The notes under the pieces are model-generated. The model was not told the origin of the DNA, did no database searches, and saw only the letters and a program-made list of their open reading frames with translations. Below are positions 1 through 6,656 of a stretch of 7,088 bases of DNA, piece by piece (the first letter of the stretch is position 1; each line of letters opens with the position of its first letter). The stretch spans positions 5,467,316 through 5,474,403 of the forward strand of contig CP070627.1 in the NCBI GenBank assembly GCA_020355945.1, read 5' to 3'. This DNA is from Candidatus Aminicenantota bacterium. Lineage in GTDB: Bacteria > Acidobacteriota > Aminicenantia > UBA2199. Position numbers and translations under genes: made by a program.

Positions 1-548
1 ATAAAATTCAACAGCAGGCTTTTATTCAAGATTTCCGGGTGAAACTGCGTGGTGTAAATGGGTTTTAAGCGGTGTTTCATCATGGACACCCGACAGCCCT
101 CCGAGTGAGCCAGGAGAATAAATTCTCCGGGTAAAGTAATGGAATCATGATGATTCTGCCGCACCAAAAACCGTTCCGGGCATCCGTTAAAAATCGGGTC
201 CTGTTGATGGATAAACAAAAAGTTATCTCCTACTTCTTTTTCAACACTCCTTAACAATTCCGCGCCGTACAATTTCCCGGTAATATGATGGCCGGCACAG
301 ATGCCAAAAATGGGTATCTTACAGGTTTTAATCCATTGGTAGTAGGGAAGATGATGATCTACGATATCATCCCCCCGCGGGGAAGGGCTCAGGATGATGC
401 CATCATATAAAGACATGTTGGTATTCAATGAATCTTCATATTCTATCGTCTCTGAAGTCACCCCTGCTTCCTCCAGGATGTTTTGCAGGGGTTCAACGTA
501 TTGGGTAATTCCTTTTTCTGCGCTGTTGATGATCAATATCATTGTCAT
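1..548 (-). CDS. Class I glutamine amidotransferase (GMP synthase-like), 3' end cut by window
   Basis: The protein reads from the ATG at 548 to the window edge as 182 residues with no stop, so its C-terminus lies outside. It belongs to the triad class I glutamine amidotransferases, which hydrolyse glutamine and pass ammonia to a synthase partner. The nucleophile elbow GICAGHH holds Cys84, and QFHPE holds His170 and Glu172, so the catalytic triad is complete. A Rossmann-like start (ILIINSAEK) is also visible. No synthetase domain is fused in what can be seen. It could be the glutaminase subunit of a two-subunit GMP synthase or a stand-alone homologue; the sequence does not decide this. The start is supported by GGAGG at 565-561, 12 nt upstream, and by a strong promoter just before it. 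A second, truncated copy of the 5' part lies at 6773-6994; the two proteins agree at about 54 of 73 residues by eye. Confidence 0.88.
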   Translation of the reverse strand, partial: MTMILIINSAEKGITQYVEPLQNILEEAGVTSETIEYEDSLNTNMSLYDGIILSPSPRGDDIVDHHLPYYQWIKTCKIPIFGICAGHHITGKLYGAELLRSVEKEVGDNFLFIHQQDPIFNGCPERFLVRQNHHDSITLPGEFILLAHSEGCRVSMMKHRLKPIYTTQFHPEILNKSLLLNF

Positions 549-619
549 GACAATGAAGTACCTCCGCCCATATATTAATGATTTAAGAAAAAATTGTCAA
601 GATTATTTTTCGTTTGTCC
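337..619. repeat. Direct repeat, left copy: amidotransferase 5' part plus promoter
   Basis: This segment aligns with 6783-7064 in the same orientation, gap-free at a constant offset of 6446 through position 600, with a single 1-base indel just beyond the -35 box. It covers the upstream flank, promoter, ribosome binding site and first ~70 codons of the amidotransferase gene. Together the two copies bracket the five cassette genes. Confidence 0.85.
572..600 (-). promoter_or_regulatory. Sigma70-type promoter of the intact amidotransferase gene
   Basis: On the minus strand TTGACA (600-595) is followed by a 17-nt spacer and TAATAT (577-572). The expected transcription start is near 565, which is where the GGAGG ribosome binding site begins. 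The leader would be only about 17 nt. The same -35, spacing and -10 are kept in the second copy at 7018-7046, while much of the spacer and flanks have drifted. That supports a functional promoter. It gives the amidotransferase its own transcription, independent of the cassette upstream. Confidence 0.75.
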
Positions 620-681
620 CCTTCCTTTGCCTTCTTTTCATCAGCATATTTGGGGTATCTAGTGATTTTTTTTCACCTGGC

Positions 682-1662
682 TCATTTTTCGAAGAGTTCA
701 GGCAAATCTATCAAATAACAATGATTGCCTGGTTTGGAATAATTCTTGTAATTGTATTCTATGGGTTGTGCATAACAAATCTGAATTTCTGGACGAGACA
801 GATTGGCAAGTGCCGCTCCTATTGTAGTTATTTTGTTATTCATCGGAGCAATGATAATATTTTGATCCTTTACTTTTTCAGTTTCAACTAAAATGGCATT
901 TTTCGTTCGCATTGGATCGTTACAGTAAATCTCAAAAGTTTTTACCTCGCAGTAAGAGATGGGCATTTGTTTTACGAGATTTAGAAAATGCTGATTTGCT
1001 TCCGTATCTTTTTCAGCGGTTTCACTGCCTGATTTTCCAAAACCCAACGCAATGCTGTGAGGCTCAAGAGAATTAATTAGCTTTAATGCCCTCTTTGCCT
1101 CATAGCCTACCAAAACAATAAGATGAGTCTTTCTAGAGGGCAGAGTATCTCCAGAGAATCCCAGTACTGTACGAACTGAAACAACTCCCCGGCTTAGCCA
1201 TTTATTTTCAATTTTATCGCCTACACTGTATTCAGAAGCACTTGAATAAGCAAATAGAATTTTCTTTTGAGAATAATATGAGCGAAGTAATTTTAAGAGA
1301 ATGAGGAGTGCTTCATGGGTAAAAGTAGTTACATCAATGAGAATATTTTCAATACTGATCCCTTTTGTTGATTCTATGACAGCTCTCTGAAGCGAATCTG
1401 CCGTTTCTAATGGTCTGCTAATGCTGGTCACAACTTGCTTACTTTTACCTTTGAATCTACTTAAAAGGTAATCGGCATTTGCCCTAACAGATTCATGTGA
1501 ATCTCTGTTTTCAATAACAAAAATACTTCCTATCTCTTCAGGGGCAAAATAATTTGGAATTGTTTTGCATCTTTCTTCATAGCTGCTTGAACATATCATT
1601 AGATCAATTGATAAAGGAATATAACTGCGTAATTCATTGACATTTAGCCTTTTAACATTCAT
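682..1662 (-). CDS. Two-lobed Rossmann-like protein of unknown function (candidate sensor/effector)
   Basis: I cannot assign this 326-residue protein to a named family. It looks like two alternating beta/alpha halves. The first half opens with a strand and the motif CSSSYEER (residues 24-31), then a strand ending IDVTTFTHE (109-117) and a strand with FAYSSASEYS (137-146). The second half starts near 180 (HLIVLVGYEAKRAL) and has IIIAPMNNKITTIGAALA (269-286) followed by ICYAQPIEYNY (295-305). The second-half pattern, a strand, a loop with Lys-Thr and a helix, then a strand with a Tyr-Ala-x-Pro turn, recalls CARF-type Rossmannoid nucleotide sensors. This is a resemblance only. There is no signal peptide or membrane segment. 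The start is well supported: GGAG at 1674-1671 lies 8 nt before the ATG, and the ATG overlaps the ATPase stop by 4 nt (ATGA), so translation is probably coupled. It is the last gene of the run. Confidence 0.8.
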   Translation of the reverse strand: MNVKRLNVNELRSYIPLSIDLMICSSSYEERCKTIPNYFAPEEIGSIFVIENRDSHESVRANADYLLSRFKGKSKQVVTSISRPLETADSLQRAVIESTKGISIENILIDVTTFTHEALLILLKLLRSYYSQKKILFAYSSASEYSVGDKIENKWLSRGVVSVRTVLGFSGDTLPSRKTHLIVLVGYEAKRALKLINSLEPHSIALGFGKSGSETAEKDTEANQHFLNLVKQMPISYCEVKTFEIYCNDPMRTKNAILVETEKVKDQNIIIAPMNNKITTIGAALANLSRPEIQICYAQPIEYNYKNYSKPGNHCYLIDLPELFEK

Positions 1663-3491
1663 GATTTTGTCTCCGAAAATAATGATTTCTGAACAGGATT
1701 TGTTGTTTCATCAATTCCGCTGCGAGTAATTTTTCGAAGAATACCATAGGGGTTCAGGATCCCTTCCTCAATGAACTGATTAGTAACAAATTGATATCCT
1801 GAGAAACCTGTTGGATCAAGATTCCAAATTGGTGCAAGACGTCTGCTTAAAACATAAAGACGAGTACGTCCACCACTTTTGCTGTCTTTTCTACCTATAG
1901 TGGATTTGTGAAAATACCCCAGCAGAACACCGAGATCTAATATTCTTAATACTTCAGGGGAGGGAGAATCTGAAAAAGCAATTGAAAAAACACGTCTCTC
2001 TGATCGATCTGAAAGCAAGATGTGTCTAAACAATCCCCCAAGCAAATTAATCAAATTTGAAAGTTTATCTAAATCCTCTTTTGGAGGAGCTTTCTCTTCT
2101 TTTTCTTCCTCTTCTTTTCCAATTTTCTCCAAATCATCAAATAAAAATCTTTCTGCCTCTTCTCTTACTGATTCATTCTGTATTCCTGGAGGGATGAATT
2201 TGATTTTTTTATTTTTAGGATCCCTCGACTGAGTTTCAGAAAACATTCTATGGGCTGGTTCAAGGAAAAAACGAATTATTCCAGACGAGAGATGAACCAA
2301 TTGTTCAAAACCTGCGTAGCTGTATGTAGAACTGGATTTACTTGTACCTGCAAGAGATTTAATGTAATCGGGACGTGCATATCGATATGCATCATCACTG
2401 GGGTAATATCCTTTTCCTTCACCCCGCTCAAATTTCTTTTTATACTCTAGCTCTCTTCTTTTTATTTCAGCTTCCTGCTCCTTATCCACAGGGAAGAATT
2501 TTACTGGAGATAAATCTTCAATACCGAATCGTTTCAATCGCTTCTTTACGATATTAGCAACACGATCCCTGTATTTACCTTTTCTTGAACCGGTATATAT
2601 TGTTGATATATCAATTTCAGAATAGTCATGCGGTGTATCGATTGTAGAACCTGTAATTGTATAATATGTTTCGTAATTTTCCTGCGTAGATATCTTTAAG
2701 CTTACCCTGGAGCTTGTTCTTGTTGAAATCCAGGTATTAAGAACTTTCGCTTGCATTTTGGACAGCCAGTGAGCATCGTCTATCAACAAGTATATAGGAC
2801 CTTTAGGCATACATTTGAGTTTTTTTAATTCAATAAGTAATGGATAAAGGAAATCAAGATAATCAAGTAATGGGCCTTCATATGGGATTATATCTTGTCT
2901 ATATGCCAGTTTTTTTGTATATGACATTCCCTCCTGGTACATATCCTGGCATATTATTGAAATTTTTTTGAACACGTCTGAAACGGTATTTATATCATCA
3001 AGGGAATAATCTGGCTGCCTTCCCAGGATTCTTGCTAATATGTCAATAAAACCATCAGTGTAAAAGCGTTTTACCTCTTCTAACGCTTCGTTTTCAACTT
3101 TATAAAAAGTATTATCCGATATTGCATTAAAAATTTTTACAGCAAAATGTGTTGTCAAGATATGAGAATTCAAAATATCGGCGGCGTGTCTTTCAAGTCG
3201 TTTAAGCTCGGCAAGGGCAAAATTTGTATTTTTCAGAGGGATGTATATTCCCAGAAAATCAAGCTTCGATAGAATGCATTGGTGTGCCAGGCATTGGCAG
3301 TCCGGCATAAGATATCGAAACATCATGCTTTTTCCACAACCCCTTGGGCCGATCATTATCACATGCCCGGGATCCTTTATTTTAGGAAAATCCGTAAATA
3401 CATCTACAAAAAGAGATACAGTGTCTTCCGCGCTTAAATCCTCCGGACTGAAAATTTGAAATGGATTATCTTTCATAAAGCATTTATTCAT
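1659..3491 (-). CDS. ORC/CDC6-like AAA+ ATPase with C-terminal winged-helix-like region
   Basis: This 610-residue protein has a Walker A motif GPRGCGKS (48-55, Lys54 and Ser55) and a Walker B strand IYLLIDDAH (233-241) with paired aspartates. A sensor-1-like strand (KISTQ, 266-270) follows. Further on come HDYSEIDI (288-295) and a stretch reading HLSSGIIRFFL. This layout is typical of ORC/CDC6-like and STAND-related ATPases. A very charged linker (EEEEKEEK, near residue 460) leads to a C-terminal part resembling a winged helix (ILDLGVLLGYF then RTRLYVLSRRLAPIW), possibly a DNA- or partner-binding module. A Cys-rich patch PDCQCLAHQC (63-72) follows Walker A. Its start overlaps the HD gene's end by 8 nt and its stop overlaps the next start by 4 nt. 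The first ATG (3491) has GGGG 8 nt upstream; the alternative Met6 (3476) has none. In this setting it is more likely a defence ATPase than a replication initiator (inference). Confidence 0.87.
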   Translation of the reverse strand: MNKCFMKDNPFQIFSPEDLSAEDTVSLFVDVFTDFPKIKDPGHVIMIGPRGCGKSMMFRYLMPDCQCLAHQCILSKLDFLGIYIPLKNTNFALAELKRLERHAADILNSHILTTHFAVKIFNAISDNTFYKVENEALEEVKRFYTDGFIDILARILGRQPDYSLDDINTVSDVFKKISIICQDMYQEGMSYTKKLAYRQDIIPYEGPLLDYLDFLYPLLIELKKLKCMPKGPIYLLIDDAHWLSKMQAKVLNTWISTRTSSRVSLKISTQENYETYYTITGSTIDTPHDYSEIDISTIYTGSRKGKYRDRVANIVKKRLKRFGIEDLSPVKFFPVDKEQEAEIKRRELEYKKKFERGEGKGYYPSDDAYRYARPDYIKSLAGTSKSSSTYSYAGFEQLVHLSSGIIRFFLEPAHRMFSETQSRDPKNKKIKFIPPGIQNESVREEAERFLFDDLEKIGKEEEEKEEKAPPKEDLDKLSNLINLLGGLFRHILLSDRSERRVFSIAFSDSPSPEVLRILDLGVLLGYFHKSTIGRKDSKSGGRTRLYVLSRRLAPIWNLDPTGFSGYQFVTNQFIEEGILNPYGILRKITRSGIDETTNPVQKSLFSETKS

Positions 3492-4632
3492 TTTTTAAAC
3501 CCCATATTTTTCTTAAATAATTCGCTTCTTCTTCACCAGACCTTAAAGCGGTAGAATAGATCTTTATATCAGAGGGTTCATCTGGATAACCTTTCTCTTC
3601 GAGTGTATATTTTATTTCATCCCTCTCAATATCATATACTGGATGTTGAATTGATATTCCCACACGTATTTGTTCAATCGATATATTTGGACGAAGAAAA
3701 CGCATACAATATCTTCTCTCCCTCTCCATTTTAAGAGTTCTATCATAAATTTCGTTTAATAAATAAACATCAATTCCATTTTTCTTAAAGGTCTTAAAAG
3801 CATCCGTTGCATCAAAATCAAATTCAAGCCTGACACAATGTTTCTTGTTTTCTGGATTTATTTCTAATTTTACAGAATGAAGCGTCTCAGAATACTTATG
3901 GTAAATGATGCTTTCTTCTGGGAGGCTGTTATTTTCCAAAGCATTTTTATCAGCCCTGGTATAATCATCTGCCAGTTCATCAGAAAAGCGAAGAATAGCA
4001 GCGAGTAATCTTTCTTTAACCGGGTGTGCAAACATAAGCTGCTCTTCTTTGAGATATTTAATGGTATCGCGGTCATTATTTATGAGACCTCCATGTACCA
4101 TGGCAATTTTAGCGATTAAGTTCCTTTCCGGTCTATCTATCAGAATTTGTTTGCATTTCTGCTCCATGATTTCCTTTATTTTCTTTTCATGCCCTTCTCG
4201 ACCGAAAATATTTCCAATATCGTGAAACTGGACAGCACAAAGAAGTAAGTACCCTTCATAAGCATTAAGTTTACATGTTGGGAACTCTCTTAGTATTTCG
4301 GAAGCCTTAGATATAACTTCCTTAACATGATTCGGGCCGTGATTGTTAAGATAATATAAAGGATATTTTTCTAATTCTTTGGCGAATTCTTCTCTGCTTA
4401 ATTTGCCTGATTTCTTACGAATAAATTCTTCACGTTCCTTTATGCTTTGAAGAAGTGCTTCTTTTTCAATAGATATGTGATAAGGTCTGAGAATTTTTTT
4501 TATTTCTTCGTACCTCTCCTGGAAAGGTAAATCCCCCTTATCTTGATTAATATTTGGGAAAGATTTTGAATCGCGTTCTTTAAGCCAATCTTCCAATGTG
4601 CCTTTTTCAAGTGAGAATTGTTCTGGCTCCAT
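3484..4632 (-). CDS. HD-domain metal-dependent phosphohydrolase (possible nuclease or nucleotide hydrolase)
   Basis: Read from the preferred start this is 382 residues. After an ~90-residue helical, charged N-terminus, the HD superfamily metal ligands appear in order: NNHGPNH (His98, His102), QFHDIGN (His137-Asp138), GHE (His148), MVHGG (His180) and RFSDELADD (Asp218). The set looks intact, so I expect an active metal-dependent phosphohydrolase. The ~150 residues after the HD core are a mixed alpha/beta region I do not recognise. The substrate could be nucleic acid, a nucleotide or a signalling nucleotide; the sequence cannot tell. An in-frame ATG at 4671 would give 395 residues and overlap the methyltransferase by 32 nt. 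I prefer 4632 because GAGGT (4646-4642) sits 9 nt before it and it follows the methyltransferase stop by 7 nt. Its end overlaps the ATPase start by 8 nt, consistent with co-translation. Confidence 0.87.
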   Translation of the reverse strand: MEPEQFSLEKGTLEDWLKERDSKSFPNINQDKGDLPFQERYEEIKKILRPYHISIEKEALLQSIKEREEFIRKKSGKLSREEFAKELEKYPLYYLNNHGPNHVKEVISKASEILREFPTCKLNAYEGYLLLCAVQFHDIGNIFGREGHEKKIKEIMEQKCKQILIDRPERNLIAKIAMVHGGLINNDRDTIKYLKEEQLMFAHPVKERLLAAILRFSDELADDYTRADKNALENNSLPEESIIYHKYSETLHSVKLEINPENKKHCVRLEFDFDATDAFKTFKKNGIDVYLLNEIYDRTLKMERERRYCMRFLRPNISIEQIRVGISIQHPVYDIERDEIKYTLEEKGYPDEPSDIKIYSTALRSGEEEANYLRKIWGLKNE

Positions 4633-4639
4633 AATCACT

Positions 4640-5740
4640 TTACCTCTTACTTTGAATTGAAAGAAATACAACCTCAGCTAAAAGCGGCGGCACAGCATTA
4701 GCTACTTGCTGCTGCTGAAAGCCGATTGAACCGAAAAAATCATATGAGTCTGGAAAAGACTGCAATCGAGCAGCTTCTCTTACAGAAAGCCCCCGGTCCT
4801 GCGTAGGATGAATAAGCATATTTTTTCGATAGTTCCCTAAAACCACTGATGGCTCATCCTCCTTCAACCGGTAATAAATTTTTGTGTGGCAGTTATTTTT
4901 GTTTTTATAATTCTTCATTAATTCATCTGGAATATTTTCCCAATTTCTTCCCTGGGGGATATATTTATATCTTTCTATTACAATAGGCGCATTTTTGGTA
5001 ACCAAATGGTTTGCACAGCGGCTTCGACTGCCTCTCATCTGTCTGGCATATTGAGATTTTGCTTCACATTTGTATGGTTTGATATTTTCTGATGCCCCAT
5101 TTTTTAAATTTGGCAAATCGGAAATAGCTTCTTTTACCGTAATATATTTGGTAACGGTTGGTTTGGGTTTTTCTAAGGTTTTACCGTGAAGGGAACCGAT
5201 AATAAAGAGGCGGTTTCTTTTTTGCGGTACCCCAAAGTCTGCCGAATTCAGTACCCATTGTGAAATTGTATAACCGCAGTCCGACAAATCATCTTTTATT
5301 CTTTTGAGGAAAAAACCTTTCTTCGTATCGATAAGTCCCTTAACATTTTCGATAACCACCCAATCCGGTATCCATAATTTGAGAATCCTTAAGTACTCTA
5401 AAAAAAGCCAATTTATCGGATTATCTATCCTTCGCCCGCGTATATTCGAAGTTGAGAAGCCCTGGCACGGCGGCCCTCCGAAGAGAACCTTTACTTTATT
5501 TTTAAGGGTGGTATCAGAAGCCCTCAGCTCATTTGCCCCAACGTTTCTGATATCATAAACAAAAACCTTTGTTTGCCTGTTATTATAGGCGTGAGTTTTC
5601 GCTGCATAAGGATCATGTTCAACAGCCAACCTGACATCAATGCCTGCTTGCGAGGCGCCCAGAGACATGCCTCCTGCCCCTGCAAAAAGGTCAATGCCAA
5701 TATAATCTGATGTTATTCCTTCTAACTTTTTGGACTTCAT
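4640..5740 (-). CDS. DNA (cytosine-5-)-methyltransferase
   Basis: This 366-residue enzyme transfers a methyl group from S-adenosylmethionine to C5 of cytosine in a specific DNA site. The diagnostic motifs are all present and in order. They are motif I DLFAGAGGMSLG (17-28, SAM binding), motif IV GGPPCQGFS (88-96, catalytic Cys92), motif VI ENVKG (131-135), motif VIII QKRNRLFIIGS (173-183), a motif IX-like stretch (EDEPSVVLGN, near 293, with REAARLQSFP after it) and motif X QVANAVPP (345-352). The target recognition region is about residues 184-290; its specificity cannot be read by eye. Length is usual for a single-specificity enzyme, so I expect it to be active. No restriction endonuclease lies next to it; the neighbours are a glycosylase upstream and the HD/ATPase/Rossmann-like run downstream. 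No ribosome binding site precedes the ATG, but the promoter-like element is so close that the mRNA may be leaderless. Confidence 0.96.
   Translation of the reverse strand: MKSKKLEGITSDYIGIDLFAGAGGMSLGASQAGIDVRLAVEHDPYAAKTHAYNNRQTKVFVYDIRNVGANELRASDTTLKNKVKVLFGGPPCQGFSTSNIRGRRIDNPINWLFLEYLRILKLWIPDWVVIENVKGLIDTKKGFFLKRIKDDLSDCGYTISQWVLNSADFGVPQKRNRLFIIGSLHGKTLEKPKPTVTKYITVKEAISDLPNLKNGASENIKPYKCEAKSQYARQMRGSRSRCANHLVTKNAPIVIERYKYIPQGRNWENIPDELMKNYKNKNNCHTKIYYRLKEDEPSVVLGNYRKNMLIHPTQDRGLSVREAARLQSFPDSYDFFGSIGFQQQQVANAVPPLLAEVVFLSIQSKR
4642..4646 (-). promoter_or_regulatory. Ribosome binding site deciding the HD gene start
   Basis: GAGGT on the minus strand, 9 nt before the ATG at 4632, overlaps the stop codon of the methyltransferase gene (AGG TAA). 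Ribosomes finishing the methyltransferase would be placed directly on it. No comparable site precedes the upstream in-frame ATG at 4671. Confidence 0.6.
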
Positions 5741-5746
5741 GATAAG

Positions 5747-5775
5747 ATTTTAAGCTATAATGGCAAAATTTGCAA
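5747..5775 (-). promoter_or_regulatory. Predicted promoter of the methyltransferase run, giving a near-leaderless mRNA
   Basis: On the minus strand TTGCAA (5775-5770), a 17-nt spacer and TAAAAT (5752-5747) make a plausible sigma70 promoter. Only six bases separate the -10 box from the ATG at 5740, so transcription would start at or within a base or two of the ATG. That fits the absence of a ribosome binding site. It would drive the methyltransferase, HD, ATPase and Rossmann-like genes as one transcript. The boxes are a fair rather than perfect match in AT-rich DNA, where chance matches are common. Confidence 0.5.
5763..5773. promoter_or_regulatory. 11-bp palindrome over the -35 region (possible operator)
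   Basis: GCAAAATTTGC is a perfect inverted repeat with 5-bp arms around one central base. It overlaps four bases of the predicted -35 box. Placement suits repression of the methyltransferase operon, possibly by the methyltransferase itself or an outside regulator. No controller-protein gene is visible in the window. Short AT-rich palindromes are frequent by chance. Confidence 0.3.
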
Positions 5776-5836
5776 CATATATTTTCCATCTTTTAAAACT
5801 TTTTATTATGGCTTCCCGAAACCATACATCAGACAT

Positions 5837-6571
5837 TTATATCCTTTTGCTTATCAATTTTTGATTTTTCCGATAATCCTTTAACTTAAGGCCTTCCTCA
5901 CATTTAAAATAAGAACATTTTCTATTCATTATGCATTCATGACAAAACTGTTTGCTGCTCACACAAACCAGTGCACCAAAATCCAATAGATAATAATTGA
6001 ACAGCCCACATTTTCGCGGCGGTAAAATGGACAATAATATTCCATTTATCCGGCGGTCCTCTCTAGCTCGCTTTTTATTCGAACGATATCCAAAAAAGGA
6101 CTCAACGATGCGTATAGTATTGGTATCAACCACAGCGGCTTTTTTGCCAAAACCAAACGTAAGGACTGCATTGGCAATGTAATCCCCAACTCCCATAAGG
6201 CGCTTCAACTCTTTGTAATTGTCCGGTACTTTGCCGTTAAAGTCTTCTAATATCTGCCGACTTAACCTGATAATTCGTTCCTTTTTGTAACTGAGACCGG
6301 TTTTTGAAACAATGTAATCCAAGACTTCTTCTTTGTCTAGAAGACAGGAAGGTTTTTCAATTTGTTCTATTAAGGGATATAGGTTTTTTATCTTTAAGGA
6401 ATCGGTTTTTTGTAGGAAAATTTCGGTGAGCAGCAGCCTGTATATGTTTTTTTCTTTTCTCCATGGATAGTCGATGAAATTTGCCTTCCCCCACTTCTTT
6501 ATTTTTTTAACAAAATATTCTCTTTTCTCTGGCTCTATAAAAAAGCTGCTGTATTGACTGTTCTTGCTCAT
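5837..6571 (-). CDS. Fe-S HhH-GPD DNA glycosylase, probable T:G mismatch (Mig-like) type
   Basis: This 244-residue protein belongs to the EndoIII/MutY superfamily of base-excision enzymes. The N-terminal part has PWR (36-38) and TEIFLQKT (49-56), as in MutY and Mig. The helix-hairpin-helix is LMGVGDYIANAV (125-136) and the catalytic aspartate is Asp149 in VDTNTIR. Cys203, 210, 213 and 219 form a complete C-X6-C-X2-C-X5-C [4Fe-4S] site. The residue 18 before the catalytic Asp is Tyr131; it is Lys in EndoIII, Ser in MutY and Tyr in the archaeal T:G glycosylase Mig.Mth. It should therefore be a monofunctional glycosylase removing T (or U) opposite G. Its place just upstream of a 5-methylcytosine methyltransferase agrees, since deamination of 5-methylcytosine makes T:G. 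MutY (adenine) activity is the main alternative. Only a weak purine-rich sequence precedes the ATG. It ends 96 nt before the methyltransferase start. Confidence 0.9.
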   Translation of the reverse strand: MSKNSQYSSFFIEPEKREYFVKKIKKWGKANFIDYPWRKEKNIYRLLLTEIFLQKTDSLKIKNLYPLIEQIEKPSCLLDKEEVLDYIVSKTGLSYKKERIIRLSRQILEDFNGKVPDNYKELKRLMGVGDYIANAVLTFGFGKKAAVVDTNTIRIVESFFGYRSNKKRAREDRRINGILLSILPPRKCGLFNYYLLDFGALVCVSSKQFCHECIMNRKCSYFKCEEGLKLKDYRKNQKLISKRI

Positions 6572-6605
6572 CTTTTCTTTTCTTCAGGTCTCTTCGCGTT
6601 TTCAT

Positions 6606-6637
6606 AAAATGGCCAGCCTTATTGCTTTGCCCATTTT
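6606..6637. repeat. Weak inverted repeat upstream of the glycosylase gene
   Basis: AAAATGG (6606-6612) and CCATTTT (6631-6637) can pair as a 7-bp stem around an 18-nt loop. Each arm ends in an A or T run, so it could act as a weak two-way terminator at the boundary between the truncated amidotransferase remnant and the glycosylase gene. The stem is short and AT-rich, the loop long, so this is tentative. Confidence 0.25.
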
Positions 6638-6656
6638 ACAAACTGCTTAATTCCTC

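Noticed and set aside
662..676. GTGA/TCAC mini-stem around a T run next to the stop of the last operon gene, as a possible terminator
   Set aside because: The stem is only 4 bp, and on the transcribed strand the run is A rather than U and sits in the loop.
394..891. Plus-strand open frame of 165 codons starting MMPSYKDM
   Set aside because: It lies opposite the amidotransferase start, its promoter and the end of the Rossmann-like gene. It has no ribosome binding site, and both overlapped genes are well supported.
2020..2557. Three plus-strand open frames of 60-70 codons
   Set aside because: All lie antisense inside the ATPase gene, whose motifs fix the true frame; they have low-complexity Ser/Phe-rich translations.
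1659..3491. ATPase as a chromosomal or plasmid replication initiator with a nearby origin
   Set aside because: No iterons or AT-rich unwinding repeats were seen, the window looks bacterial, and the gene is embedded in an overlapping operon with a methyltransferase and HD protein.
3870..4076. Minus-strand open frame of 68 codons inside the HD gene
   Set aside because: It is out of frame with the HD protein, which carries intact catalytic motifs through this stretch.
5810..5823. Short hairpin between glycosylase and methyltransferase genes as a terminator
   Set aside because: A ~5-bp stem including a G-T pair, with no following U tract in the minus direction.
6602..6634. 10-codon ORF (MGKAIRLAIL) ending in ATGA ahead of the glycosylase gene, as a leader peptide
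   Set aside because: GGAGG is 18 nt away, too far. The coupled ATG after it is out of frame with the glycosylase, and it lies in the inverted repeat.
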